A stretch of DNA of 64,000 nt, taken from positions 142,717,977 to 142,781,976 of the forward strand of contig OY754332.1 of NCBI GenBank assembly GCA_963573305.1, read 5' to 3'. The notes under the pieces are model-generated. The model worked only from the letters and a program-made list of their open reading frames with translations, ran no database searches and was not told where the DNA came from. Position 1 is the stretch's first letter. Every line of letters starts with the position of its first letter. The position numbers were made by a program, and so were the translations under genes. Positions 11,601-21,055 of this stretch are shown here, piece after piece. Origin of the DNA: Pyrrhosoma nymphula. Lineage: Eukaryota > Arthropoda > Insecta > Odonata > Coenagrionidae.

Positions 11601-14600
11601 TGAGAAACAAACACTTGCATTTCTGTAAAACAACAGCATACAGTGCCACTGTAAAATATCACAATGCAATACATATTACAATGCCATGTGTGTAGTAAAA
11701 ATATTTAGAAATTATAATGCAATTATCTATAACACATTTAGGGTATTCAAGGGACCAGATTAAATTGAAAATGATTTTAACCCGCTTGAAAATTTATTAT
11801 TGGTGGTAGCTGATTATGAGTTTAAACAAATTTTAAACTTCTGTGCAGTATAAAATATTATATTTTTCGGTACATAAAGTATGTAGAAATTAATTACTTA
11901 GAAAAATGTTATCAATATTAACCTTTTTGCCAGTGACAGAGCGAATGATTTTTTTGAAAAATGATTCCTAAGCTCTTATGCAAATACCTCATGGCTTAGG
12001 CTCATTATTTACCGATCCATCTAGTCATTCGTAGCTAATTAAATGCATCCCTTCTCATTTTTATTAACAGTGCTATAGTTGTCATGTCAGAGAGTCTGCG
12101 TGTTGTACATAAATGTATAGTCAACATCTGCGTGTTGACTATACATTTATAAGACACTTTTTAATGATTGAAATTTCTATACGCATACTATGTAATAGAA
12201 TTTTTCAGCATCTATTGAAACTTTAAATGCCAATACTGTTCCTCAGAAAATGAGGCTATGGGTCTGAGTTATTATGAGGAGTGTATCATCTCAAAATTGT
12301 GGCATTGGCTCTTTATTTTCTGTTCAAAATTCATAATATACTGTAAAGCAATCTCGATTAATTACTGTGGTTTCTCAATTTTCAGCTATAGAGGTTGTAA
12401 AGGTTGTCAATAGCCCTAATTTGAAAATAATGATGGATTTATTTCACTTACAAATAATCCATGGCAACCTGTCAAATAACATCAAGGGATATTTGCCTCA
12501 TGTTGGTGAGTGAAATTCACTTGAAGCTTGCATTTTATTTCAGCATTGTTTAATATATGTAAATTTCTGCATATACTTATTTAGCAACCCAATCAAAGAG
12601 CATTTGTATTTTTATTTATAAATGGTATTTTCCCTTCTGTACCCTTGATTCCCAATTAGCTTTAACCATTTTTTCATAGTCTTACTTACTTACTTGCTTT
12701 TTATTTTACCTGGGCCGAGTGAGGTCACAATTCGGCCCCCTCTTCCCCCGGCCCAGGGAATGTCTGTCACCACTTAAGAGCAATGGAGTACTTTTAGATA
12801 GGAAAGAATTTCAATTGGCTGTAATATGTTGGCTTCTTTACCTTATGTCGTCAAGTTTTTGGCAACTGATCAGTTTTTGAGTATGATACTCAGTATAAGG
12901 AAGATATATTTTCAAGTAAAAGTCACCATGGCAGTGCTCTTTAAACTCTGTATGATTCATGCTGTCAATGTTTTTTGGCCATATAGGTAGTGATTTTCAG
13001 TGGAACTAATTAATGGCCAATTGGGTCCATAGTTCAAAAGGGCATTCAGGTGTATGTATGTACAACCCCACCTGCCACCAAGCATGTGGCAGGGGGTGTT
13101 ATCACACCAGCCATCAAAAGTTGGGATTTATGGGAAAGGAGGGTGAAGAAAGTGATGATGACGTGAGTGGTGTTTTGGCTATATTAGTTGCTGCAGTGTT
13201 GATTACTCTTTGAAAGAGTTATGATCAAATATAGCCATCTCAGGAATTATTTCTATTTCACAATTATATGGACAAATGCAGCCTGATTCTGTCAGTCAGT
13301 CAATTGCGATGGATGTCCTGAGTATTATGCATGCTTATATTGATGTAACTTATGCCTTTACCTGGTTAATTAGTGTGTCTCTTCTTCATTCAAGTATTCT
13401 ACCAGCTGATTGTTCGGTTCTTGGACAGTCCCCATTCTGCATCCAAATTTCATTCTTGCTTCCCCTCCTAGGGATGTCCCGCCATTAGATCCCTCTTCAA
13501 TTCTTCAAATCTTCTACCTCCTCTTATTTTGTCCAGAATTCCTATCCTCTTCCTTCCTCTTCCACACTTCCCCAGTGTTCTCCCCTCTATCACTCTCTTC
13601 AACATGCTCTCTCCTCTCAAAACCTCCATCCATCACTTCTGCCTTCTCCGAACCTCGGCCACAAGCTTCCTCTCCTCTCCAACCATCTCCAATACCTCCT
13701 CGTTCGTCTTTCTCGCCATCCAACTAACCTTCTCCATCCTTCTCCAAACCCACATCTCAAACGCCTCAAGTCTACGCACATCCTCCCTTTGCAATGGCAA
13801 AGTTTCCGACCCATATAACGCCACGCTCCATATTAAAGTTTTTAACAGCCTCTTCTTTAGGTCTCTTCTCAGACCCCCCCTCATCAATTCCCTCCTCTTC
13901 GAAAATGCTTCTTTAGCGAGCACAACTCTGCATCTGATGCCCTTACCACTAAACCCTTTCTCCTCCAAAATATGTTGGTGACTTGAATGATGCAGTCAGA
14001 TGGCAGCCAGAATGTCTTCTGCATTCCCTTTATTTATCAAATTAAATATCATAATAGTAGTTGCTGTAGCCATTTTGTTAGTTAAAACGATGACTGTGCA
14101 TTATCCAGTATTAATTTCCCTTGCAAAATTTGTGATCAGCGCTACTGTATGTACTCGACTATTGGTCGAGAAATTCCTCCTTTTTTCGGCAGAGTCACGA
14201 AATAAGGTGACTTAATCGGGGTCAGTATTTTCCCGTATCGGCTCCATGGAATTACGCGTATCTTTTACGCATATGCAATGGAGAATATTCGCCGGTATTG
14301 TAAATGCATTAACATTTATGTTCCAAGTTTCGTATTAGGATCTATCAATCCAAAACACTCTTTGTACTTCCGCTTTGCTATATCAATCCATTCCAGAAGA
14401 CCGTCAATATGGTACAAATTTCGCATTACGAACTCAAAAATACTGCGATTTACATATTTACTACAGGCGACGCTGGAGCCGCAAATCTCCGTAAACATGC
14501 TGATCGATATGTTCCGTATTTTCACCGAAAAAAATACGGAAAATATCGATCAGCATATTTATGGAGATATGCGGCTCCAGCGCCGCCCGTAATAAATCTC

Positions 14601-16403
14601 AGTATTGTATTACATTTCTGAAAATGTAACTTAATGTTGAGATTAAACGCAAACATATCGACTTTTTGTCACAAAATCTGGAATTGCCAGATTGAATTTT
14701 GTCACAAAATCCGGCTTCTATGTTTCCCGATACCCCACACAATCAAACGACAGACAGATGAGTTGTTAAGACCATTATCTGCATGAATCACGAATTATAT
14801 CTCCGTTTCTGCGACCTGAATGTGTGGAAATTCCTTTCTCATCCGGCAAATATTCACATTTTCATAACCATCTACTCCAAGAGTACCTTGCCAATGGTGG
14901 ATATTCGTAAATGCCAAACAGGTATAGCTTATCGCTATTTGTGCTCCTGCAATAATAGATGCCAAAGAATCGCTAGTATCTCCTAGTCTTCATCTAACTC
15001 CGCTTTCTTTGTCATCTTTGCCAGATGTACGGATATTTCATCGTACACTTCATCACTGCGTACCTTCACATTCCGGTGCTAATACATCATTTCATGGTAC
15101 AAACTTACGCCGCAAGCGTGCGTCACATCCCTCTTCACCGAACTATCGCTTTTCCTCCAGCGGCACCCAATGTCGCGCTGTCAACACTACGGTGCAACAG
15201 CCAACGCTATACGGATGATGCTGAAGAGGTTGATGCACTCAAACAAGACGACGAAGATATTGCCTCGTCATGCAATAAAGCTGGCTAACAATCGCGTCAA
15301 AGGACGCTGTGTAAATGTCTATTCGGCCGATTTTGTATCTGATAAAGATGTTATCGATAGATAAATTTTCTGAAATTTTGTGCTTCTGTTTTTTCTTCAA
15401 TTTTTGTCTCCCATTGTTTCAACATTCATTCTTAAGTCTTTTAATGACTCGCTTTTTAAATTAAGAAACGAGGGGATTAAGCTATATTTTTCATCTCGCC
15501 TTGTTCTCGAGTCACGGTATTTAGTCGATATTTTCGGCTGAAAAGAAGACTTCAACGAATACTCGAAGATGTATTGTTGTTTTGGATAATGAGGAAGGTG
15601 CAGAGTCAAGATTTTAAGCTATTTCGTAATTTAAAACATAGTTCTAATAATGTAATTTGTAATTGATTGTGTACTCAAGACAAATTTTTACACAAGCTAA
15701 TGTTCGCACTTGAGAACGACATTTTATTTAGGAACAAAGTGCTACCATACTGTTTGTCATCATATGGGATTATTCTGACAGCATGGTGTGGCCTAGCCTT
15801 TTGATTTGGCTTGGCTTAGTCACACCAGTCAGTCTAGTCATACAAGTAGTTTACATTGATGATACTGAGCGTGATAGGAAGTAATGCTGAAATAACACTG
15901 CTAACTCTTTGCTATATGGTAATATGTATTTTATATCATCCCTTGCAATATGAGCGGTGTCCTAACACACCCTGCCACACACCTTTATGGTAACTTGCAA
16001 GGTAATATGTAAATGTAGGTGCAGATTGTGTCAAATGAACTCATCATTATGTACGCATAGTGAGAATTAACATTAATTTTAATTGTGAGATTTACTCAAA
16101 TTTTGTTTCCATACTCCGAACGTATTGAATCCTGCGAATTTTTTATCCCGTTTTCAATTTTAGATAACTATTTCCAGTCCCATCTCATGCATGATTTATC
16201 TTTTATTTTACTCAGGTCACATCCAAATTGCTCAAGTTCCATACAGGAATGAGCCAAACACACCTGGAGAGATGAATTATCCATACATTTTTTCATTGCT
16301 GAGGGACCTGAAGTATGATGGCTGGATTGGCCTCGAATATAAGCCATTGACTAATACTGTTGATGGTCTAAAATGGCTTGAAGCATATGGAATTGTTCTG
16401 TAA
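2450..16403 (+). CDS. HYI: Putative hydroxypyruvate isomerase, complete five-exon gene
   Basis: Exons 2450-2645, 7568-7673, 9268-9440, 12386-12505 and 16216-16403 join in frame (783 nt) to give 260 residues, close to the family's usual 260-280. The product belongs to the xylose-isomerase-like TIM-barrel family (AP endonuclease 2 fold) and is expected to interconvert hydroxypyruvate and tartronate semialdehyde in the cytosol; the animal enzyme's physiological role is poorly established. Visible family blocks are KFCANLSFMF and GFKGVEYAFPY (1-40), QILINVPQGDFG (58-69), RIHIMSG (101-107), ALIEPIN with E141, IMMDLFHLQ with D176 and H179, AQVPYRNEPNTPGE (204-217) and GLEYKP with E239. E141 and E239 are the expected catalytic or metal-binding glutamates. 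No frameshift or stop interrupts it, so the gene looks functional. No canonical AATAAA is seen just after the stop. Confidence 0.95.
3760..3850 (+). repeat. SINE-like fragment, second tRNA-derived type
   Basis: The string GTTGGTGTGGTGGATAGATC followed by CATATCCAAGCCCTGGCTGAG resembles the head of the tRNA-like elements at 52068 and 56488 (GGTGTGGTG..., then a degenerate B box). A T-rich run follows. The family membership is inferred from short matches. Confidence 0.35.
3946..4904 (-). mobile_element. RTE-like non-LTR retrotransposon, 3' half with open reverse transcriptase frame
   Basis: An uninterrupted 294-codon frame (4024-4908) encodes the second half of a reverse transcriptase. Visible parts are GVWQGCPLSPLLFNIY near residue 10, the catalytic FADD box near residue 53 (one of the two polymerase aspartate sites), INNRKTKVM, a thumb region, and the typical C-terminal blocks ALYGAETWTLRKED, AFEMWVWRRM and RGRKRIGF. 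After the stop comes a short 3' UTR of about 75 nt ending in three ATGA units near 3947, the short microsatellite tail typical of the RTE clade. The endonuclease and first half of the polymerase are missing; at about 4900 the sequence passes straight into the Penelope-like inverted repeat. Clade assignment is from motif memory. It is antisense to HYI. Confidence 0.85.
4899..5491 (-). mobile_element. Penelope-like element end, arranged as an inverted repeat
   Basis: Two arms of about 240 bp (4899-5140 and 5250-5491) are diverged inverted copies. On the minus strand, 5247 to about 5075 encodes the end of a GIY-YIG-type product: HSMGCWDQLIKEAVEIRLE, then NNFNQDSGYNQSNNWKPLL. The IKEAVEIRL...NNFN...WKPLL pattern is the C-terminus of Penelope-like retroelements. 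The opposite arm repeats only the last residues (LSNTWNPLLKK, stop) on the + strand. Each arm then carries an untranslated terminal segment with the CTGAGGA-hairpin-GAAAC motif (intact at 5397-5428). This looks like a truncated Penelope-like copy with an inverted terminal segment. Confidence 0.65.
5785..6410 (+). mobile_element. Decayed RTE-like reverse transcriptase fragment
   Basis: Pieces of the RTE C-terminal region can be read with several stops and frame changes: MKNYNLKINTKK near 5789, then SGAWVMTAAEQRRLEAMELW, CHRRMVKTNWTERIFNEGVL and HRVGEKKGLMKTA from about 6050. The blocks are collinear with the RTE fragment at 4024-4908 but belong to a different subfamily, and this copy lies in the opposite orientation. 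It is an inactive fossil. Confidence 0.7.
7568..7673 (+). CDS. HYI: HYI exon 2 (residues 66-100)
   Basis: 106 nt between acceptor TTTTTAG|GTG and donor AAAG|GTAAAT. It supplies GDFGELGHAALPEK and the helix AIEYAKALSC, matching the family order after NVPQG. It enters in phase 1 and leaves in phase 2. No methionine or long frame marks it, so it is missed by simple ORF calls. Confidence 0.92.
7674..9267 (+). other. HYI intron 2 (1.6 kb)
   Basis: GTAAAT donor and CTACAG acceptor. The first half holds a candidate TTAA-type MITE (7748-8383). 8390-9260 is AT-rich with nothing I recognise; short frames there have no family features. Confidence 0.88.
7748..8383. repeat. Candidate piggyBac-like (TTAA) MITE
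   Basis: The left edge reads TTAACCTTTTTGCTGTGAG and the right edge GCAGAAAGGGTTCA, which inverts to TGAACCCTTTCTGC, an imperfect terminal inverted repeat next to a TTAA-like target. Inside, TGAGTTG and AGAGGGGGTAA motifs recur. A similar left edge (TTAACCTTTTTGCCAGTGAC) occurs at 11920. No coding capacity is seen. Element limits are tentative. Confidence 0.35.
9268..9440 (+). CDS. HYI: HYI exon 3 (residues 101-158)
   Basis: 173 nt from acceptor CTACAG|AATTC to donor ACAG|GTTAGT. It carries RIHIMSG and the catalytic-strand block IVALIEPIN with E141. It enters in phase 2 and leaves in phase 1. Confidence 0.93.
9776..9895 (+). repeat. tRNA-derived SINE, main family
   Basis: GCCAGCCTCGGTGGTGATGG begins a tRNA-like head; TGGGTTCAAGTCCCACC is a good pol III B box, and ATTTTTCACCTCCCAGG is the family-specific body start shared with copies at 17471, 29265, 51051, 55020 and 58262. 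The anticodon arm is non-canonical (over-long loop), so it is not a tRNA gene. This copy appears truncated in its body. Confidence 0.75.
9955..10160 (+). repeat. Penelope-type terminal segment with structured motif
   Basis: 10082-10111 reads CTGAGAC, a perfect CCAGCT/AGCTGG hairpin with loop GGAT, then T and GAAAC. It matches the CTGANGA-hairpin-GAAAC motif of the Penelope-like ends at 5397 and 41317, with one base lost from the core. Upstream a related CTGGTGTC...GGGTCAGAAG arm suggests a partial inverted copy. No protein part is present. Confidence 0.4.
11918..11960 (+). repeat. Possible TTAA-type element edge
   Basis: TTAACCTTTTTGCCAGTGAC resembles the left edge of the candidate MITE at 7748. 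I could not find a matching right edge, so this may be a solo end or chance. Confidence 0.2.
12100..12157. repeat. Near-perfect hairpin
   Basis: GTGTTGTACATAAATGTATA plus GTCAACA forms the left arm (12100-12126), TCTGCG the loop, and 12133-12157 the matching right arm, with one or two mismatches. The stem is about 25 bp. It could be a tiny MITE or a cruciform-forming site; there is no evidence for a small RNA gene. Confidence 0.5.
12386..12505 (+). CDS. HYI: HYI exon 4 (residues 159-198)
   Basis: 120 nt between TTTTCAG|CTA and GTTG|GTGAGT, phase 1 at both ends. It encodes NLKIMMDLFHLQ with D176 and H179, expected metal or substrate ligands, and HGNLSNNIKGYLPHV. It has no long open frame around it and depends on splice logic plus family order. 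Confidence 0.92.
12683..12775 (-). repeat. Probable LINE 3' end with tetranucleotide tail
   Basis: On the minus strand a GC-rich segment (CCGAATTGTGACCTCACTCG) runs into AAATAAAAAGCAAGTAAGTAAG. A short tetranucleotide tail after a conserved 3' UTR is typical of a non-LTR retrotransposon end. No protein part is visible, so the clade is unknown. Confidence 0.4.
13050..13114 (-). repeat. CR1/Jockey-type LINE 3' tail, solo copy
   Basis: On the minus strand GCTGGTGTGATAACACCCCC and TGCCACATGC match the tail shared by copies at 15951, 24095, 27391, 30838, 49920 and 50322. No coding part of the element accompanies it here. Confidence 0.55.
13470..13970 (-). mobile_element. RTE-like reverse transcriptase C-terminus, frameshifted
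   Basis: The 111-codon frame 13633-13968 reads VVLAKEAFSKRRELMRGG, SVALYGSETLPLQRED and RLEAFEMWVWRRM, clearly the same region as the RTE copy at 4024-4908. After a frameshift near 13640 another frame continues with MLKRVIEGRTLGKCGRGRKR and ends near 13470. The catalytic FADD region is missing. It is a second, diverged member of the same family in the same orientation. Confidence 0.78.
14437..14612. repeat. Fold-back element with long imperfect palindrome
   Basis: GGCGACGCTGGAGCCGCAAA opens the left arm (14466-14521) and the right arm (14531-14588) returns GCGGCTCCAGCGCCGCC. Further out, AAATACTGCGATTTA and the complement of TAAATCTCAGTATT extend the pairing. Total span is about 175 bp with a very short loop around CACCGAAAA. 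No transposase is seen. It is a MITE-like fold-back or a recent inverted duplication. Confidence 0.65.
14640..14730 (+). repeat. Short direct duplication
   Basis: TTTTGTCACAAAATCTGG and TTTTGTCACAAAATCCGG occur about 35 bp apart just outside the fold-back. Each contains the palindrome TTTTGTCACAAAA. Function unknown. Confidence 0.35.
15951..16020 (+). repeat. CR1/Jockey-type LINE 3' tail, solo copy
   Basis: GCGGTGTCCTAACACACCC, TGCCACACACC and CTTGCAAGGTAATATGTAAA match the shared tail. It lies about 200 bp before the last HYI exon. No LINE protein sequence precedes it. Confidence 0.6.
16216..16403 (+). CDS. HYI: HYI exon 5, terminal (residues 199-260)
   Basis: Begins after acceptor TTACTCAG and encodes GHIQIAQVPYRNEPNTPGE, then YPYIFSLL, GWIGLEYKP with E239, and the C-terminal helix GLKWLEAYGIVL before TAA. 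The methionine at 16191 lies in the intron and is not the start. Confidence 0.95.
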
Positions 16404-16745
16404 TTCATTCGTGATAATTTACGGTTGATGGGTATCAAAATTTATAAATTTTTCTTGTAATTCAATTGTTGTAGGGGTGTGAGTACCTGGAAATATATTT
16501 TTATTAATACGAAGCTGAAAAATTTGATGTTATTCATTCCTTATGTTCGGGATTTGAAATTGTTGTACGGCCGCTGTGGCGACATGTTGAGTGAGGGGAG
16601 AAGAGCGTGTGGACCAGGCGGAGTGCAAGCCGAGGCGGTGCGAGGGACGTGGATGGGGGGGGCGGGCAGGGCCAGGAGAGGGAACGGAGTGCACCATCGG
16701 AGAAGAGGGATCCAGCGATTGAGCTGGTGACCGGTTGCGAGTTAA
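16404..16745 (+). other. HYI 3' flank with G-rich patch
   Basis: Immediately after the stop the sequence is AT-rich and probably holds the 3' UTR; an AATATA near 16492 is the only weak poly(A)-signal candidate. 16560-16735 is a G-rich, CpG-containing patch with a run of eight G. No gene is recognised. Confidence 0.3.
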
Positions 16746-16900
16746 TATGGTCCGCAAAAGTACTAATTCTTTCACTTATTTGATTCGCCCTGGTTATTCT
16801 TGGCGATGACCGGAAATTTTGGTCCTTCAGTGCGGTCATCGCCGAGAAAAATCGGGGTGCTATGAAATAAGTGAAAGATTTTAATTTTGGTGAACCGTAT
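16746..16900. repeat. Fold-back MITE candidate
   Basis: Arms 16746-16812 and 16833-16900 are inverted copies: AATTCTTTCACTTATTTGAT on the left against the complement of AAATAAGTGAAAGATTTT on the right, meeting at TGGCGATGACCG/CGGTCATCGCCG. The loop is about 20 nt. There is no coding sequence. Confidence 0.6.
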
Positions 16901-17470
16901 TTACTCAAACAAATTGCAAACTGTACCTAACTATTCAGATCCGCGATGAGCGCTTGACTCGCTGAAATCTTCTAAATGTTTGGCCTTGTTGACAACCACA
17001 CACATTTGGAGGCGTAAATAGTGTAGCTGTCTGTGGCCTAAATTGAGGACCCTGTCCCAGCCTTCAATTTTGAAATATGGGACAACCGTGAATCACCTCT
17101 TTTTTAATTACGTTCTCTCCATTAAAGATCTAATATATCTGCTGCAAAGAAACTTGTATCAGCTGACATCCTGCGTGTAAGAGTCGCATATATTTCCTAC
17201 TGTTTCTATGATCAACTTGATAAGATGATACGAGGGATGCAGTATTACCTGATGCCTCTGATCAAAAGGCATAGCAGAGGCTAATAGTCTCCCTCGTACT
17301 CCGATAGTTTCACCTTGACATAGAAATGGATACAAATACTTCAACTTTATTTTGTTCCTGACAGGATTTAGTTTTAGGTGAGCTATCTCAACCGAATGTA
17401 CAAAATATTGGGCAATTTTGAATCATACAGGCAGGGCATGGTAGGTAAAGCTCCGGATCTGTTATTAATT
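16901..17470. other. No gene recognised
   Basis: Moderately AT-rich sequence with only short frames lacking any family signature. Confidence 0.4.
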
Positions 17471-17642
17471 TAATTTATTATTTCCACACTCCCGAACACA
17501 GCACAGTTGACTCTTTACATCGGGGATATGAACAACAACAACGGACGAGCATAAACACCCATGCCCTGGGTTGTGAAAAATCCACCCAGGTGGGACTCGA
17601 ACCCGCTACCCTCGGATTAGCAAGCGAGGACTTAACATCCGC
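17471..17642 (-). repeat. tRNA-derived SINE, main family, 5'-truncated
   Basis: On the minus strand the head fragment starts inside the anticodon arm and shows the B box GGGTTCGAGTCCCACCTGGG, then the body ATTTTTCAC and CCAGGGCATGGGTGTTTATG. The first ~25 nt of the tRNA head are missing or replaced. Confidence 0.65.
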
Positions 17643-19740
17643 TTATTTGTGGTTCTGCTTGAGACCTTGCGTTGGATGCAAATCACAGGACATAAACGAA
17701 AACGGGATTAAAGACACCGGTTACTCTCCCGCGCGAGCCTTTTCTCCTATTCGTTGTCTGTGACTGGTATCACTTCTCTACGACCGTGCTGGTATCCCTG
17801 GGAAAAAAGAGAAAGCGAAGCGCTTGGAGAGTACGAGGCGCCCGACCTGCAACTCGGCGAAGCACTCTTCTGTGCCCCAAATGGGAGATTCAGAAACAAC
17901 CCCCGAGCTGGGCTGACGTAAGCTTTGTCCCGAGGAGAAGAGTGCGCACGGCAACAGTGATTTTACGTTTCTGCCGATTGCATAATAGTATTCTCAATCA
18001 TTTAATCCGGCCAGGATATAAAAAATTTCGCTATGCGTAGCAATGAAGTCTATTTTTTTCGTATTAATGCGTAAGTATAAAAGGTATATTCAGTCTGTCA
18101 GTTTAGAAATGAAAGAGCACAAATGGAAAATAAGTATGTACCTTCCAATTCAAATTAAGTATTTTAAATGAAGCGTTTATCTATTACTTCCATGAAATCT
18201 CAATTTTTATCGATGTATTTTTTTAGTAGAAATACATAGTAAGAACGAGAAGCTGAGTCTTCATTACTTCAAACTTTAATTTACCAGTGGCTGCTACCTC
18301 TGATTTTACACTCGTAGTAACACTTACTAATCATAGTAAATATGAGTCATTCATAATGCATGAATATTTGATGCGCTATTTACAAATGAGGAATGTGACG
18401 AGAAATAATTTCTTGCACATTATACATATTTAAATTTCCCGCATAGTTTTTCACAATTACATTCGCAAACTTAAGTATAAATCAATGGACAGCTTTAACC
18501 CTTTCAACACTATAAGCAGGACACATTTGTCTCGTCGAATGTCTGTGTTGGAAATGATTTATGCGCAGAGTAGAAACGAAAAATCACTGAAAATTAAAGA
18601 AGGGCTGAGTGGGACATGGTTGATCCTGTTTTTGACGGTAGTTGAACACTCTTCAGCCAAATGAGTAATCATGAGTGCTGTGTGGATTTTAGACGTCAAT
18701 CAGCTAGTGGGCAGTGGGAAGGCAACTCATTCCTCACAAGTATTGAAAATGCTTTGAGACGGGAACAACTACCCACTGTTGAACGAACATCCCTTGCCTA
18801 CATGATATCACATCAGTTCGATGTGCCGTGAGTGACGTGCTGGGAGGAACAAGACCCTCTCACTCCCGAGACTGACCTTCGGGGAGGAAATACCTACTTG
18901 CTCCCGGGAGCCATGACATGAGACAACGTGAGGGCCTTTGCTAGCCTCCATCAAAGAGGTCCGCCACCACATTGAATCCTCCCTCCAATACCCGATTTCC
19001 TCTTGTGATATATGTGCACTTACTGTTAGTAATAATTAAACATACCAACTCACCTCTGACCTTTGCATGTCGAGAGATAAGTCAGGTCTGTACAAGAAAC
19101 AGAAACTCGAATTGTACCAGCTAAAATAGAATAATATGCTGGATGACAGATGCAGTCCACGTGATGCGATGAATCCTTCAGTCTTTCTGATAGTGATTAT
19201 TGCTCGAAAGCCTCTATCGAAATCAAGGCTTTCTGAGCAACAATCAAAAACATAAAGATGAAGGTTAGTCTTGCTCAGCAGTTTATTCAGGTTCACTGGA
19301 TAATTTGGCCTGTTTATGGAGAGTCCCGGCGAAGGCCACGTTTTTGCGAGCAGTTTATTTCGCCATTATTTGAGCCTTTTTCCTTCCAATTGCTATATTA
19401 TTGCAATTATTTACCAGGCATATTTTTACCAATCAGCTGTACGCATGGATCCATTCATTTATCTTTTACCTTCACTTTCCATCTTTTTCATCCACCACAG
19501 TTAATCACCACCAGTGTTAAGAGTTACTTGTCATATTGCAGTTTTTACATACCTGAGGCTTCTGTATTTTATATTAAGCTTCAATTTAATGTTAAAGAAT
19601 CATTACTGTCAAAGTGAAAGTTTTCAAGAAAAATTTCAATGCAGTCATCTAAGTAAGCATAATGTGAAACCAATTCTTGAAAATATGATAACTCTGGAGC
19701 GATATTAGGACTGTTTAGTCCTTTCTTACATTTGACTCTT
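17643..19740. other. Unassigned intergenic stretch
   Basis: 17690-17960 is a modest CpG-rich patch with an 84-codon frame (17786-18040, +) that I do not recognise. TTTAACCCTTTCAACACTAT at 18496 resembles a piggyBac-type TTAA edge and the sequence at 60829, but no partner end was found. The rest is AT-rich without recognisable features. Confidence 0.3.
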
Positions 19741-19857
19741 TCACACACACATTAACACCCATACCCTTTGGGGAGAAAAACCCACCCATGCAGGACTCGA
19801 ACTCTCGACCTTCGGGGTTAGCGATCGTGGACGTTATCCCCCGCCACCGAGGCCGGC
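19741..19857 (-). repeat. tRNA-derived SINE, main family
   Basis: On the minus strand it begins GCCGGCCTCGGTGGCGGGG, has a degenerate B box (GAGAGTTCGAGTCCTGC), then GGGTGGGTTTTTCTCC and GGGTATGGGTGTTAATG. Diverged from the copies at 51051 and 58262. Confidence 0.65.
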
Positions 19858-21055
19858 AACTTAATTATTAACTATTTCAAACCCAGGTAATCACTCATGT
19901 TCATCCACTCATTAATAAAGCTGGATACTACCTGAGTCTGGACATTCCACAGTTTATCTATTACTTCCATGAAATCTCATTTTTTATGTACTAGTTATTT
20001 AACTATGTATGCACAAATGATACTCTCATTTTGGATATCACGCGTGAGTTTTCCAGTGAAATAAGGCAAATTATTTTTTCAAAAAATATAGTCTCGTATA
20101 TAAGAACAGGAAGTATGGAACTGCCCAAATTTTAAGTGAGTGACTGCACATTCTCCACTCTTGAAGTGCCCGCATGAATTTCAAATGAAACCTATGCCAC
20201 CAGACTTGTTTTACCTTTCACGGCATCATCAGGTAGTTCCTCATTGAACGGAAAGCAGCAATATTTTAACAATGGGAGGAATGAAAATTTTCCCAAATGA
20301 TTAAGGATATTAAAATAAAAAATTATGATGGAATAAATCGGCGAGCTGGGAAGAGAATGGAGTCGAGAGCCTCAGCAATCCAAACTTCTGATTGATTACT
20401 GTGGCTGCTGGCGATGAAAAGTTTCCAAGAAAAGAAAACTCTGTCTCCCAAATTTTCATTTCACCAATTTCACTCCATTGAAAATCAATGGGAGCGGATA
20501 AACAGGTTGTTTCAGGTGGTACATGCATCGCTTCTGGAGGTGATTGAAGATGTTTTTCTTCTTGTTGTGAAATGGGCATAGGGTCGCAACTCCCTAGTTA
20601 CGGAACTATGGCAGCGGGCACATTTTATCCAGCGCATTTCACAATTGTCAACTAAACTTCGAATATTCGGCAGACATCGTGCAAATCAGCTTCCATAGGC
20701 ATGAGTGACATCATTAAAATACACATGCCCCACTGAGAAAAGCTTCAGACCCCTTCAATCGGAATTGATCACAGTTTTTCTGAGTTTTTGAGGTAACTTC
20801 AAATTAAACCAGATAAAATATTTGCGTTGCCATGGTTCCTAAGTATGGAGTAGCGACCCCACGTCCATCAGCCAAAAATGCTCGAAATCACATCCCCTAT
20901 CACCTCCAAAAGTTACGCTGATACCTCCTGAAACTCCATTTGCGAATGAACTTGATTTAACGTGACCTGATGAGACTCCAGCGGATCATAGATACTGTGA
21001 ATATTATGTTGATACTGAGCATTTGGCGGAAACGACACAGCATTTTCTCAACAGT
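19858..21055. other. Unassigned stretch
   Basis: Apart from the 25-nt structured motif at 20208, I see no gene or repeat. Short frames such as 20310-20579 (-) have no recognisable domain. Confidence 0.3.
20208..20232 (-). other. CTGATGA-hairpin motif
   Basis: On the minus strand CTGATGA, T, GCC-GTGAAA-GGT, AAAAC: a member of the motif family described under findings, with a 3-bp wobble-containing stem and the last block degenerate. Surrounding sequence from about 20140 may be a Penelope-type end, but no protein part is present. Confidence 0.4.

Larger units (their letters stand above)
9441..12385 (+). other. HYI intron 3 (2.9 kb)
   Basis: GTTAGT donor and TTTTCAG acceptor. It holds a full tRNA SINE head at 9776, a Penelope-type terminal motif near 10082, a possible TTAA-type element edge near 11920 and a 58-bp hairpin at 12100. 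10160-11900 is otherwise AT-rich with no recognisable gene or repeat. Confidence 0.88.
12506..16215 (+). other. HYI intron 4 (3.7 kb)
   Basis: GTGAGT donor and TTACTCAG acceptor. It contains a LINE tail with a TTAC microsatellite, a CR1/Jockey-type tail (-), an RTE fragment (-), a large fold-back near 14.5 kb and another CR1/Jockey-type tail (+). 14640-15940 has several unassigned short frames and no family match. Confidence 0.88.

Noticed and set aside
13410..13981. 105- and 150-codon + frames
   Set aside because: Antisense shadows of the second RTE fragment.
16191..16215. Start codon at 16191 giving a 70-residue protein
   Set aside because: These bases are intron; the acceptor TTACTCAG at 16215 and phase continuity with exon 4 place the segment as HYI exon 5.
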